Positions 36,671-47,515 of a stretch of 64,000 nucleotides of DNA are shown here, piece after piece. Both the position numbers and the translations under genes were made by a program. The notes under the pieces are model-generated. The model was not told the DNA's origin and ran no database searches. It saw only the letters and a list, made by a program, of their open reading frames with translations. The stretch covers positions 3,492,572 through 3,556,571 of the forward strand of contig NC_031791.1 in NCBI RefSeq assembly GCF_001522545.3. The letters run 5' to 3'. Origin of the DNA: Parus major (lineage: Eukaryota; Chordata; Aves; Passeriformes; Paridae). Position 1 is the first letter of the stretch. Each line of letters opens with the position of its first letter.

Positions 36671-39654
36671 TCCGAGAGGCTGCAGAACTCACTGCTGTGG
36701 GGGAGGCTGTCCTAGTGCTGGTTTTGGGGTGCAAGAGTTGACATTTCTCCCAGGGAGAGGTGGCAGGAGGCCTGGGATGGCAGCAGCCTTGAGCAGGATG
36801 GCTGGGTGGGATCTGGGAATGGTGAATGATCGGGCAGGGTGGAATGACTGGGATAGTGGGACTCAGCATAAAAAGAAGTGTACTGGAATATTGGAAATGT
36901 TTTTAAATGTACTGTACCCCTAAAAGAAAGCTCAGATTATAGCCCTAATGACAAAGCTACAAGAACAATTTCATTTTCCTACTCCTAACATAAAATTGTC
37001 AGGGGAAACACCACGCAGCTTCCCGAAGAGAACTCTTAGCTAATCATGAGCTCATTTGTTGATACACCTCCTAATTTTGCATCAGATATTTATTTAGCAG
37101 CCTGAAATGTTTTTGTCACATCCTGGAAGGCACCTCATTAGCTCTGTTATTTGTTCCATTAGCGCAGTAGATCACGTGCTGGTGATCTCTGCGCGTGGCT
37201 TGGAGCAAGGGATGGTGTGGAGGCAGATGTGTTTCACAGGCCCGAGTATGAGCTGGAGCTGGCAAAACAGGGAGTGATTTAATGAAGTTTTGATACAGCT
37301 CATCAGATACTGAAATGGGAAGATGCAATATTAATTTAGAAACGCATTATCCTTTCAATTGTAGTCATTCAGAAGAGTATTAATAACAGGGGAGCTTGTG
37401 GTGGTTTGGGAAGATGATGTATTATTCTAAAGGCAAAAATATTCTTCAGAATTATGTTTCATTTGACACCTAAACATCTAGCATATTCCTATTATCACTG
37501 TGTAATCAATTTTTTTTTGCCGTGTCTTCTGTGCTTACAAACATAATCACTGGAGGCACTTCAGGCACTGCACAGGACGTTCTGGAGGGGGGAGGCAGCA
37601 TGAGCTTAAAACACCAGGCTGACAACTCCTATCTTTTAACCCTCAGTTCTTCTGTGGATTTAAATGACTTGAAATTCTTTCTGACAGCAGGAAGTCCTTT
37701 TGCTGTCACAAGCAAAGGAAAGAGATGCAAATGTCATCTAAAACTTGTTCCATCTGTGCCAGATCAGGCCATGTCCCACAGGAGGGACATGACCTCTGAA
37801 AGCTTTGACCCTTCTCACATGGGACTTGATTGATCCTGGGGTGAATGAGGGGTCTCCCAGTCTGGTGAAACACAATTGGCTCAGCCAGAGCAGCATCGTG
37901 GTGATGAGTGATGGAGAAAACATATCCTGATTTTTCTGACCCCAGGAGATTTGACAAGCCTGATTTGGACAAACCTGAATTAATTTGGTAATCTATGAAA
38001 CCACCCTCCTTTTTACTGTGAAACTTGTTCAGAGCATAACCCCACTCTAAGTGCCCAGCCTGAAATCCTCATGGGACCAAAAGCCTTGAGGATCATCAAG
38101 TCCAAACATGAATTGTGTTGTGCAAATGGTGAGTTCAGCCTCTGAAGAACAGTCATGAGGAGCTGGCAGGAAGGAAAGTGGTTTCCCATTAAAAGTCTGG
38201 TTGGGGATGTCCCTCCTGCTGTGCCTGCCCCTATAACGTGTCCCTGCTCCTCAGCTTTCTGAGATGAGACAAAATTGAATGTTCTGGAAAACTTGGATGG
38301 CTTCAACTTTGTATTGTACTGCTGAAGCATGGCAACTTTTAGATGGCTCCTCACTCTGTCACAAGAAGGAGTCCTGCCATCCTGCATTTGAATAATCCAG
38401 ATCCTCCTGTGGATGGGATTGACCAAGGCCATCAGTGACATCTGTTCCTGCTCCCTCTTGGACCCATCCCAGAGGGGCAGCTCTGGGGCCCGTGAAGAAT
38501 CCAGGGTTCCCTCTATGGCTCGGGCTGTAATCAAGGCCTATTCACATTCTGATGGTGCTTTGGGAAAATGGGCAGGTTCTCTCCAAAAAACCCTGCTCAT
38601 GGCTTGGGTGAGCTCCAGCCCAACCAACCACTTAATTACCACAGTCTCCTGGCACTGGTGTACAACCAAATTCCCATCTAACTGCAGAACAAAGCAATAT
38701 TTGGTGTTTATTCATAGTCACAACCATTTAATGTGTGAATTCTTGAAATCCTCAAACGAATTGTTTGCAAGACAGCTCGTTCCTAAAGCTCCACAGTGAA
38801 TTCCAGCCCTCTGCCTTCCTGTCCAAGGTGCAGGGCTGGCTCCTGGGCTGCTCTGGGGGCTTGGGGCAGGTGTCCAGCAGCCACAGCAGCTCTCCACAGC
38901 AGGCGCTGCCTCCTTGGGCACTCAGGGCTTCATCTCACACCTGATGTCATCTTCTGTTTCCAGCTGGTCCTGAAGATGCCTTTCTGGCAGTGTCCCAGGA
39001 AGTTTCTGTAGATCTTACTGGGTCTCTGGACCTCAGCTTTTCTGGCTGGGTTTTAATAAACCTGTTACTGCTGCCTAGCTGGATGCTTGGCAGCTCTGCT
39101 GGGCTGCAGCTGTTCAGACTGCAGTGCTTTCCATAATTTTCCTGACATGGGCAGCAAAACAACCTTGGCTGGCTTCTCCCTGTGGGACCTGTCATTCCCC
39201 CAAGAAGGCTCTCAGAGCCTGCTGGCTTTTTTTTTTTTTTAGCCAGACAGAGCTCTGGTGGGAACAGGCAGGTGATGGATGAGCAGTGTTCCCTCAAGTG
39301 TGTAAGCAGCAGTGCATCATCTGGGTAGGCAGAGGCAGCTGGGCACAAGGCAGAGCCTGTTTGCTCAGAGCACACACAGGCTCAGAAACAACATGTTTGC
39401 TGGCCAGTCTTCCCCCAGGGAGAATGCTGGAGTTTTTCTTACGGAACTGTGAGCCTGCTTTCATATGCAGGGTTAGTCTTTCCTTACACTGGTTTTTAGT
39501 GTCCTTGTGGAAATACCATCTTGTGATTCCCTGGTGCTCCTGGACTGTCTGTGTGGGGGCTTAGCTTCCCTGCTGTGCCCAGGGACTGCCATGGTGGGCA
39601 CTGCTGGTGACAGGTTCTTGGGCTCCATGGAAAAGCAGGCATTTCAAACTCACA
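36671..39654. other. unique sequence, no gene recognised
   Basis: Open frames on both strands show no domain. 38050-38130 (gaggatcatcaagtccaaac) may be a very short CR1 relic. A poly-T run lies near 39228-39240. 37350-37520 is AT-rich. Confidence 0.45.
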
Positions 39655-39893
39655 GAAAGCAGGCTCAGATTGAGTATTGGGAAGAAATTCTTCCCCACGA
39701 GGGTGGGCAGGCCCTGGCACAGGGTGCCCCAGAGAAGCTGTGGCTGCTCTGGTTCCCTGGGAGTGTCCAAGACCAGGTTGGATGGGGCTTGGAGCAACCT
39801 GGGACAGTGGAAGGTGTCCCTGCCCATAGCAGGGGGTGGCACTGGATGATCTTTAATGTCCCTTCCAACTCTATCTGTGAGTCTGTGGTCAGG
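39655..39893 (+). mobile_element. CR1 LINE 3'-end fragment
   Basis: Sense CR1: gggaagaaattcttccccac, ggcacagggtgccccagaga, gaccaggttggatggggctt, ggaaggtgtccctgcccata, ending cccttccaactctatctgtg. About 240 bases. Confidence 0.92.
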
Positions 39894-40127
39894 CCTGAGT
39901 GATTGTGAAGGACAAAGTCACCTCTGGGGATGCTGTGGGTCAGGTCAGGATGGGAGCATGGCTGGAAGACCTCTCACACTTGTTCCAGGTGTAGACGAGA
40001 AAATTGCTTTGATGGTTTTATGCAGAAGTTCAGAGGCAGCAGCCAGAGACACGTGTTGCTGCCTACCCCATCTCATGGAATGAGAAGGTACCCGTTGGTT
40101 AAAAAGCTCCAACAGCTGCCAGCAGAC

Positions 40128-40164
40128 ACCTCCTCCTCCTCCTCCTCCTCCTCCTCCTCCTCCT
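40128..40164. repeat. (CCT)n microsatellite at gap edge
   Basis: At least 12 CCT units run directly into the assembly gap, so the true length is unknown. Two apparent long open frames that span the gap are artefacts of N bases plus this repeat. Confidence 0.95.
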
Positions 40165-40692
40165 NNNNNNNNNNNNNNNNNNNNNNNNNNNNNNNNNNNN
40201 NNNNNNNNNNNNNNNNNNNNNNNNNNNNNNNNNNNNNNNNNNNNNNNNNNNNNNNNNNNNNNNNNNNNNNNNNNNNNNNNNNNNNNNNNNNNNNNNNNNN
40301 NNNNNNNNNNNNNNNNNNNNNNNNNNNNNNNNNNNNNNNNNNNNNNNNNNNNNNNNNNNNNNNNNNNNNNNNNNNNNNNNNNNNNNNNNNNNNNNNNNNN
40401 NNNNNNNNNNNNNNNNNNNNNNNNNNNNNNNNNNNNNNNNNNNNNNNNNNNNNNNNNNNNNNNNNNNNNNNNNNNNNNNNNNNNNNNNNNNNNNNNNNNN
40501 NNNNNNNNNNNNNNNNNNNNNNNNNNNNNNNNNNNNNNNNNNNNNNNNNNNNNNNNNNNNNNNNNNNNNNNNNNNNNNNNNNNNNNNNNNNNNNNNNNNN
40601 NNNNNNNNNNNNNNNNNNNNNNNNNNNNNNNNNNNNNNNNNNNNNNNNNNNNNNNNNNNNNNNNNNNNNNNNNNNNNNNNNNNNNNNNNNNN
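40165..40692. other. assembly gap (528 N)
   Basis: Sequence unknown. It follows a CCT repeat and ends 33 bases inside the 3' LTR of ERV-2, so it should hold the remaining roughly 246 bases of that LTR, the left target duplication and flank. Confidence 0.99.
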
Positions 40693-40725
40693 AGCAAGCT
40701 CAGATGCTGAGTTTTCAGGGCGACA
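40693..40725 (-). repeat. ERV-2 3' LTR, first 33 bases
   Basis: The sequence agcaagctcagatgctgagt ... gggcgaca matches positions 43792-43824 of the 5' LTR with one difference. On the minus strand it is preceded by a purine run (aaaaagggtgaga, 40726-40738) that fits a polypurine tract. The rest of the LTR is in the gap to the left. Confidence 0.9.
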
Positions 40726-40738
40726 TCTCACCCTTTTT

Positions 40739-40990
40739 AGTTTAACAAAAAGAAATGAAAAAAAAGAAAAATGAACAAAGAAACTAGCAACAGTATAAAC
40801 AATCAAAAAATAAATAATAGAAAAATACAATACTCCATACAATCAGAAGGCTGTAATTTCAGGGTGATATCTCACCCTTTCGTTATTACAAAAAAAACCA
40901 AAAAACAAAAAAAAAATCAGAAAAACAACAAAAACCCCAAAAAATAAATGAAACAAATGTCCAACATCAACACCTGCTTGTGGATGGCTC
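40739..40990. repeat. A-rich tract with partial duplicate of the LTR/polypurine junction
   Basis: A-rich plus-strand sequence. At about 40859-40885 it holds ttcagggtgatatctcaccc, a diverged copy of the ttcagggcgacatctcaccc junction at 40714-40733. It lies between the RNase H remnant and the 3' LTR, where env would normally be. Confidence 0.7.
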
Positions 40991-40999
40991 TCAATTTGG

Positions 41000-41900
41000 T
41001 TACGGAGGCAGAATCCATGGCCAAATTGAAAGGTGCCTGGGAAAACTTATGAAATGCTATGACAGCAGTCTGTAATTCTATCAATTGGGCTGATCCAGCC
41101 TCATGACTCTCTAAAAAAAAAAACAAACCCAAAAAACAAACCAACGACATCAATGGAAAGATTAATGTAATAACTTGAGGAGCAGAAACTGCTCACAGAA
41201 CCTCCTCCAGCATCTACTGTGCCAGTGGGTCAGTGTCAGAGGTGACTTTAAAATCAGAGTCCCCCTTTAATAGACCAAACAAGGGAGACAGTTGTGTTGT
41301 GGTCAGTCCCATATAAGGACACAACCATGTAAAAGTCCATTAATATTTGGACATCATTCATGCAGTGTCTGCACTGAATGCAAAAATGATAATTGCACCT
41401 CCAAATGCGGGACTATTTGTCCCAGAAATTATTTTGACCCTCAAATAATTTCAGGAAGGTTGTAGAAATGAGCAGCAGGAAACTGCTTGCAAACTTCAGA
41501 GAGGGCTAAAGCCCCATATCATCGGCAAATGCCAGCAAATTTTTGCATGCCTTATGGCAAAATCTCCATTGATATCTCTGTGTGGGCTCAGCATTAATGA
41601 TAGCTGGCACCAGAAAGGCAAATTTCGGTCTGTCATCGGAATGCAAAGGAATGGTAAAAACAATCCTTCAGATCCACAATGAGGACTGGCCAATCAGCAG
41701 GAAGCATGGCAGGTAAAGGCATGCTAGCCTGCAATATCCCCATGCTTTCCATCATAGCATTAACTTTCTGGAGGTATTGCAGCAACCCCCATTTCCCAGA
41801 CTTCTTCTTGATACAGAAAATTATAGCAACCCTCATTTCCCAGACTTCTTGATACAGAAAACAGGAATGTCCCAGGGATTGGTTGAAACTCCAGATCACT
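41000..41900 (-). pseudogene. pol: ERV-2 pol remnant: RT and RNase H
   Basis: The RT fingers read IKKKSGKW, then LQKVNAMM and a PAMLPADWP-like block, followed by DLKDCF (motif A, about 41655-41670). Past a frameshift the peptide continues with a PAIINAEPTQRYQW-like segment near 41560. Motif B and YMDD are not recognisable. Thumb/connection fragments near 41200-41330 include GLTT and LLKGDSD. RNase H shows SAQLIELQ and a degenerate MDSAS motif near 41010-41110, interrupted by an A-rich insertion. A tandem duplication at 41780-41865 also disrupts RT. In an intact virus this encodes reverse transcriptase and RNase H. Confidence 0.88.
41780..41865. repeat. about 42-bp tandem duplication within RT
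   Basis: gcaacccccatttcccagac and gcaaccctcatttcccagac occur about 42 bases apart, each followed by a cttcttgatacagaaaa block. This is a local duplication within the RT fingers that arose after or during decay. Confidence 0.85.
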
Positions 41901-41984
41901 GTGATCCGATTGTCCTTGCATCAAGTCACGGATGGTGACTAGTCTATCATGAGAGAAGACAACAGAAAATGCTGAACAAAGTCA

Positions 41985-42560
41985 GTCTCAAGTTCTTCTT
42001 TGCATAGAATGTGTCAGCATTGGGTCCATCAGCAAACTTGACAATCGTGATGTCCATGCCAGTGTCAAAACCCACAGAAGCAAATTTCTGACAGCATCTC
42101 ACCAAGGATGGACCGGGTGCAGACCCGTTCAGGATGGTCCCTGCCTGTCAGAACAGCAGTCCAGTGACCCAGGGAGGTCCAGGGAACCCGAAGCCACCCA
42201 TCTCCCCGCAGCTGGGTCTCAGCTCTGCGAACATGAAACTCAAAAGGCACAAGGTGAGCAAATCCAGGTCCCACAGGGATAGGAACAGGAGGGATGAGTA
42301 TGGAACCCATGGCAGAAATGCACCCCAGGAAATCCGAATCAATGTCCCCTAGGTGAGCAATGGTGCCTTGGGCAGTGAAATTCAACCACGCCAGAAGAAG
42401 AGCACTCAAGCCCTCACCCACCGGACCAAAGCATTCAGAAGCACATGGAATGCCTGATACACTCAGCTGCACAGTCATTTTACAGGAGGACAAAGTCCAC
42501 AGGCCAGCCGAAGAGGCTCCAGCAGCCTGGGACCCCTGGCCCATCAAGGCCACCGGCTTT
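41985..42560 (-). pseudogene. pro: ERV-2 pro remnant: dUTPase and aspartic protease start
   Basis: The frame read from 42715 to 42065 on the minus strand contains a dUTPase-like C-terminal part (IDSDFLG, then PVGPGFAHLVPFE and RRAETQLRGD), followed by the SEICFCGF segment that precedes the retropepsin active site. The catalytic triplet DTG is at 42058-42066, but it is one base out of frame with the preceding part. Joined dUTPase and protease in the pro frame is typical of betaretroviruses; dUTPase removes dUTP, and protease cleaves Gag and Gag-Pol. Broken here. Confidence 0.8.
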
Positions 42561-42699
42561 TCCCCTGCGGCATCACCACCCGAGCCAGTGGAAAACAGCT
42601 CAGGACCTTGGTCTGCCACAGCCGCCGGAGGCAGCAGGGGAGGGCTGGCTCCAGCCGCAGGCTTAGGCGATGCCTGCGAACCCGAGGCGGGGGGGGGTT

Positions 42700-43497
42700 G
42701 GAGCCAGTTCAGCACAGCCTGCTCCCAGTGCGGGGCGGGGCAGCGCTTGGAACCGCCCCTAACAGTGGTTCCTCAGGGGCGAAAGGTCCAAGGAGTGGTG
42801 CCGGCTGCTCCTGCAGGGGAACAGCGTGCATGGCTGCCGGTGCGGGGCCCGGGCCCGGCCCGTCCCCCACCGCGGGGTACGGCACGGCCCAGCCGCAGCA
42901 GGGACACAGCACTGACCCTGAGGCATCCCCCAGAGGCAGCGCCGCCCTCCGTTCAAGCACCCCCCCCTCGGTCTGTGCCGGGAGGGCACACGGAGGAGGC
43001 GAGCCCGCCCCGGGCTTCCACCGCCGGGGCGCGGGCCGAGGCAGCGTTACACCCCCCGAGTCTGCGGCGCCCCCGACGGCCCGCTGGCAAGGCTCCAAGG
43101 CCGCCTCAGGCTTCCACCGCCGGGGCGCTGGCCGAGGCGGGGTCACGCCCATCGATCCCGCAGTGCCCCCGTTCAACCTGTTGGGAGCCCCGGTGATCCC
43201 GGGGGAGCAGACCTCAGGACCCGACCTCAGAAAGCCACACCTTCCCCAGATCCCGAGCAGCCGGAGCAGCCGGGGCTCATAACGGACCAGGAGAGACTCG
43301 ATCAGGGAATCGCCTAAGGCGTCCCAAGCTGACTGTGAAAAAATTGGTTCAACCACAGGGAAAAACCCCTCAGTTCTCCCATACTCACACAATTGCTGGA
43401 AGTCAGCATATGAAACATCAGTCTCTCTTTGATCATGCACTGCATGTCATATCTCCAGAACCAGGCCCTCCGTAAGAGAAAGCCCAAAACCATCCAT
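42700..43497 (-). pseudogene. gag: ERV-2 gag remnant: matrix and proline-rich linker
   Basis: An ATG at 43495-43497 starts a matrix-like frame that meets TGA after 16 codons (43447-43449). The frame then continues with DVSYADFQQLCEYG, EGFFPV and SQSAWDALGD, closely resembling betaretrovirus matrix. Downstream is a GC-rich Pro/Arg/Gly linker with a duplicated segment (PRPAPRRWKP) 96 bases apart at 43015 and 43111. A frameshift near 42715 leads toward the dUTPase frame; capsid and nucleocapsid are not seen. The GC-rich DNA also gives a long antisense open frame (42360-43196) that is a shadow. Confidence 0.85.
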
Positions 43498-43526
43498 AGC
43501 CACAGGCTAGACAGTACCCTGTAACA

Positions 43527-43543
43527 CACGTCGGAGTTCACCA
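43527..43543 (-). promoter_or_regulatory. ERV-2 primer-binding site, imperfect tRNA-Trp-like
   Basis: Two bases inside the 5' LTR the minus strand reads TGGTGAACTCCGACGTG. It resembles the tRNA-Trp site of avian leukosis-type viruses (TGGTGACCCCGACGTGAT) with one extra base and one mismatch. The position is firm; the primer identity is uncertain. Confidence 0.6.
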
Positions 43544-43545
43544 GA

Positions 43546-43824
43546 TGTTACCGCTGAAGATCAATAGATCAAGTGGACACAGGTTGAGGTGCGGTGCAGA
43601 AAGAGCAGAGTTTATTTTTCCTCCCAGGATTTATAGGCTTGTGACCATGGCCAGGGATTGGATGGTCAGGATAACACTTTCTCACTGCACTGGCCATGAG
43701 AAATGCCCATCAGAAGACGTGTAACAGAAAGAATGTACACATATCTATGTTTACAGTTACTGTCCTGGGAAAGTCCTTAGAAAACTATGTTAGCAAGCTC
43801 AGAAGCTGAGTTTTCAGGGCGACA
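43546..43824 (-). repeat. ERV-2 5' LTR (279 bp)
   Basis: On the plus strand TG (43546) to CA (43824); on the minus strand it starts TGTCGCCCTGAAAACTC and ends GCGGTAACA. AATAAA lies near 43609-43615 on the minus strand. Its first 33 minus-strand bases recur at the gap edge (40693-40725). The six bases after it (tgccac, 43825-43830) should be the target duplication. Confidence 0.9.
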
Positions 43825-45516
43825 TGCCACTTCAAATGAAGTAACAAAATTCAAATTTAAGGGAATGTTTCTGTTAGGTAGAGATTTGGAAAAATAATTT
43901 TTCAAAAAAAAAAAATTAAAAATTCCATAATAATTGGAAAAATTATTTCTTTACTTGATTCCCAAACCAGAGCAAAGAAATGAGCTCAAACATCAGTTTT
44001 TACAGCAGTTTTCCCCACTGGGGACTGTATTGTAGCTGCCCTCTGAGTTGGACTTTGAGCCTTACTTGTGTTTCAAGTTTTTTGCACACTTGGCTGCTCC
44101 AAGTGGGAGTGCTGGAGCTTGAGTGTGCAGGAAGGGCCCATCACAGTGCTGGGTCTGAGAAGTCACCACAGGTCACTGTGGCCTCAGGGACAGCTTTTGT
44201 CATGTTCTCATTGAATCAAATCCATAAAAATAAATCCTTGTGTTAGACTGCTGGTTTTACAATAATTTAAACCAACAAAGGCTTGAGCTCCCTCTCCAGT
44301 GGCTGCTGCTCTTGCCATGTGATGGGGGAAGACAAATAATGAGGCAATATTTTACTCCTCAGGCTCTGCCACTGGCAAATGCTTCCAAACATGCTCTGTG
44401 AATTTATGCTGCTGGTGGCAGACTTCCCTGGCAATCCTGGTGATTAATCACTCTGTTTAACAATGAGGAACATTTCACTGCTCTGATTAGCACCAGGTGA
44501 AGTGATCAGCACAATTAATCAAGTGCAGGGAAGGATTGGCGTTGGATTTGGGCAGAGAAAGTTTAGTCTGCAACCAAAGAATTTCCTGTGTCTGGTGTGA
44601 AAAGAGCCTTGGCACTTGGCTACTAGGGTAGAATAAAGTGGAGAAAAAACACCCCAAACGTGGCACCAGGTCTATCCATCACTCAGGGAATCTGGGATGG
44701 CCAAGAGACCCACATGAGCTACTCACAAGTACCCATGTTTGCACGTACCCCTGAGAAAACCTCAGAAAGTTCCGCAAGCCCCAAAATGCTTCCTAAAAGC
44801 ATATTCTTTAAAGATACTTTTCCCCATTTTGCTGTTTATATCAGCTTTCCACTGCCTGCTCTTTGACTGGAAGACTCCAACAGGCTGGTAAATATTTTAT
44901 GTGGCTCGGTTGCCAGCAGCTGCTCTGAAGAGCCCTGGAGGAGCAGGTTGTAGCCATCACTGTGGTGCCAGGTGACGTGACAGTCCCTCCCACAGAGCTC
45001 TGCCATCAGTGCCACAGCTCCTGTCCTGTCCTCGCCTTTAGAATTCCTCCTGCAGCTACAGTGTGCATGTGCAGTGTTTAAATTGCAGTTCCTGTGCCAC
45101 ACAGACATTCAGGCTCAGGATTTCAGTGGCTGTAGTTCATGGGGTATAATTGAACAGCCTTGAGGAACCGCTGTCACAACCAAGAGGCTCTCGGCAATGA
45201 TTTGAACCTGTTGGTGAATTACAACACACATTTTTCAGATGCTTATATATTTATCCACTCCCATGGCGCTGCATTTTCTTTGCAGAGATGTGCTGATGAA
45301 CTACCATCCCAGGCATCAGACAGGGACAGGTTTCCTTTAAGCCAGGTGATGTGGGCAGCCTTCAGAACCGCTGAGAATAACATAACAACCTGAAAACAAT
45401 GAGAAATACCTTGATCTGTGCTGATTCTCTTACCCTGTGCCATCATGAAACTTTTTTACGTGTTCCCAAAGCTGGGCTGGCAGCACAGGGGTCTGTCAGT
45501 GAACATCCAGAGGGTG
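43825..45516. other. unique sequence, no gene recognised
   Basis: AT-rich near the provirus (43840-43980), then mixed composition. No repeat or exon is recognised. Confidence 0.45.
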
Positions 45517-45517
45517 A

Positions 45518-45770
45518 ACCATGGAATCCCAGAAAAGACCTTTAATACATCAGATCCAACAATCAACCCATTTTCACCACAAAACCACATCAAGTGCCAT
45601 GTCCACGTTTTTCAAACACTTCCAGGGATGGAGACTCTACCACTGCCCTGGGCAGCCTTTGCCAATGTTTTATGATCCTTTCTGTGGAAAAAAAATATTG
45701 TCTAATAGCTTATCTAAGCCTCTCCTGGCACAACTTGGGGTCATTTCCTCACATACCTGCAGCCCACACT
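45518..45770 (-). mobile_element. CR1 LINE 3'-end fragment
   Basis: ccatggaatcccagaaaaga, then aagtgccatgtccacgtttt, cacttccagggatggagact, ccactgccctgggcagcctt and the degenerate gtggaaaaaaaatattgtct block. About 250 bases, minus strand. Confidence 0.88.
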
Positions 45771-45897
45771 CTGCTGAAGCATTGCTGGCCTGGGGTGAAT
45801 GCCCTCTGGGATTCCTTGATACCTAACCAGGGGTTTTCCTCTCTGGGTGGCTGAGGTGGTAGGAGGTTTTTCATGGTCATGCTCTGCCTGATCCAAG

Positions 45898-46076
45898 AAT
45901 CAGGAGCTGTGGGTTCCCTGGGACTCTGCTGGTGCAGGAAGAACCAAGCAGCTCACACCTGACCTAGTTCTGCCTTGCTGTGGTTCCACTGAGTGCAGGA
46001 ATGGGATTCTGAGGGAGGGAATACCAAAAAATTAGAAGTTAAGTCCTGGCTGTGGCTGTTGCACCCTCTTTGAGGA
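45898..46076. repeat. 179-bp interspersed repeat, copy 1
   Basis: About 94 percent identical to 50915-51093, in the same orientation, 5.0 kb apart, same length. The core includes aagaaccaagcagctcacac and gggaataccaaaaaattaga. I do not recognise the family; no terminal repeats or target duplication are seen. Confidence 0.85.
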
Positions 46077-46841
46077 CCTGGGAAGCAAGGAAGATACAGA
46101 CACGCCAGACTGTTTCCTCTTCCTATTCCACATGTTCCATGTCTCCCACATGGGTGAGCACATGCAGAGGGTGCCAGCACAGGCAGTCATTTCTGTTAGG
46201 CTGGAGTTTCATTATAAAGGCTTCAGTGCCTGCCAGCATTTACCTGTTGTTACTGGTCCCCTCTGCAGTACGAGGGAGGCTCTCCCAGGAGGCAGCAGCA
46301 GCAGCTGCAGAGCTCTGGGGTCTTTGTCAGCAAGTGGCAGAAGGGACCTCAGACATGGACAGGGTGATTAATCTGGATCACAGCAGGAAACATGTTTTCC
46401 TGTGTCAGATCCATCTTATGAATCCCAAGGCAGCTGCTGCTCTTCATCAGAGTTCAATGAATCCTTTGCTTAAATTAAACAATCCAGTGGCAGGAGAGGT
46501 GCAGGAAATGGCTCCCATTCCCTTTAATCTGACTGCTCTCATTCCTTGCTTCCTCTGTTTGCCTTTTCCAAAGGTAAGGCCAACCATTAATTTAGTAATT
46601 TGTGGGCCCGACAGGCTCAGAGGATTTCAAAGGTTATTGCTCACACAGTCCCGTCTCCCAATCCTCTGGGACGTGCTCTGTGAAGTGCTGAAACTGGTAC
46701 ATGATGAGGGGGATGCCCTTTGGAAAAGGTTAAGCCTGCTGCTGGTTTATCACAGCCCTGCGAGCAGGGAGGGGCCGGTGGGAAATCAGGGGAATCAGAG
46801 GGAGGCAGCCGAGCTCGCACAGGGGTGCATGTGTGGAATTT
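46077..46841. other. unique sequence, no gene recognised
   Basis: A 284-codon open frame (46052-46906) crosses this interval but starts in an interspersed repeat and ends in a solo LTR. It has no recognisable domain and is not called. Confidence 0.4.
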
Positions 46842-46845
46842 GGAT

Positions 46846-47292
46846 TGATGCCTTAGGATTTCAGCTTTTCTGTTCTTCATCTATTTGTAACCCTGCAATT
46901 CTTTAGTGTGTAACTCCAAACTCCACACACAGTGTGAGCTGCTGCTTTCCCATTTGGGTCACACACAGCAATTCCTCTCCAGGCCTGGCAATCAAGGACA
47001 CCTCACTGCCTCAGGCCCCCAGAGATGGAAACAAAAGGGAGTTGGGGGCAGCAAACTTGGGGTAAATTACTTCATTACCTGAAGCTGGAACTGGGAGATT
47101 AACCCCCAATATGGAAATGGACCAAACTTATAAAAGTGTGAACCCCTTGACCCGTGGTCTGTTTTGGGCACAGCCCCTGGGGGGGCTTTGTCTGCCTGAA
47201 ATGTCCCTGAAGGCCCCTCAATAAATAGAACTGCTTTTTATTCCCTTAAGATTATCTGGCCTCTGTTTTAGGTGGGCCTGGAAAAGGCATCA
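46846..47292 (+). repeat. solo LTR, family L1, copy B
   Basis: Starts TGATGCCTT and ends AAGGCATCA, a perfect 9-bp terminal inverted repeat. Flanked by GGAT at 46842-46845 and 47293-47296. TATA box intact (ttataaaagtgtgaa near 47130) and AATAAA near 47219-47225. 447 bases; the best-preserved copy of the family here. Confidence 0.94.
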
Positions 47293-47515
47293 GGATGAGC
47301 AGGATGGGATGAACCCTGCCACTGCCACTGCTGCATCTCAGCTCCTCAGCAGTGTCCTGGTGCAATGTCATGGCAGCAGGAGCTTCTCCAGCCCCCCCAG
47401 CACCAATGGGGTGCTGCTGATTTTGGTTCTGCCCTGTTGGTAACCAGCCAGCCCAATGCTCTGTCCATGCCAGTGGCTGTGCTTGGTTTCAGGGGATTTT
47501 TTTTTTTTTAATGCA

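Larger units (their letters stand above)
40693..43824 (-). mobile_element. ERV-2: betaretrovirus-like class II provirus, deleted
   Basis: Minus-strand order: 5' LTR 43546-43824, primer-binding site near 43527-43543, gag matrix (43497 down), proline-rich gag linker, dUTPase and protease (about 42400-42000), RT (about 41870-41200), RNase H fragment (about 41120-41000), then an A/T-rich stretch and the beginning of the 3' LTR at 40725. Capsid and nucleocapsid are not recognisable, and integrase and env are missing. Matrix, dUTPase joined to protease, and RT all fit the betaretrovirus (ERVK) order gag-pro-pol. All frames are broken. The true left end lies in the gap. Confidence 0.88.

Noticed and set aside
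37130..37200. tRNA-like piece (ttagcgcagtagatcacg)
   Set aside because: No acceptor stem, anticodon arm or T-arm could be folded; chance resemblance to an A box.
39930..40842. Long open frames across 40165-40692 on both strands
   Set aside because: They consist mostly of N bases plus the CCT repeat; not real coding sequence.
42360..43196. 278-codon open frame on the plus strand
   Set aside because: It lies antisense to the GC-rich gag linker and pro region of ERV-2. Composition alone removes stops; the opposite strand has the recognisable matrix and dUTPase peptides.
46052..46906. 284-codon open frame
   Set aside because: Starts inside a 179-bp interspersed repeat and ends inside solo LTR copy B, with no recognisable domain or exon boundary.
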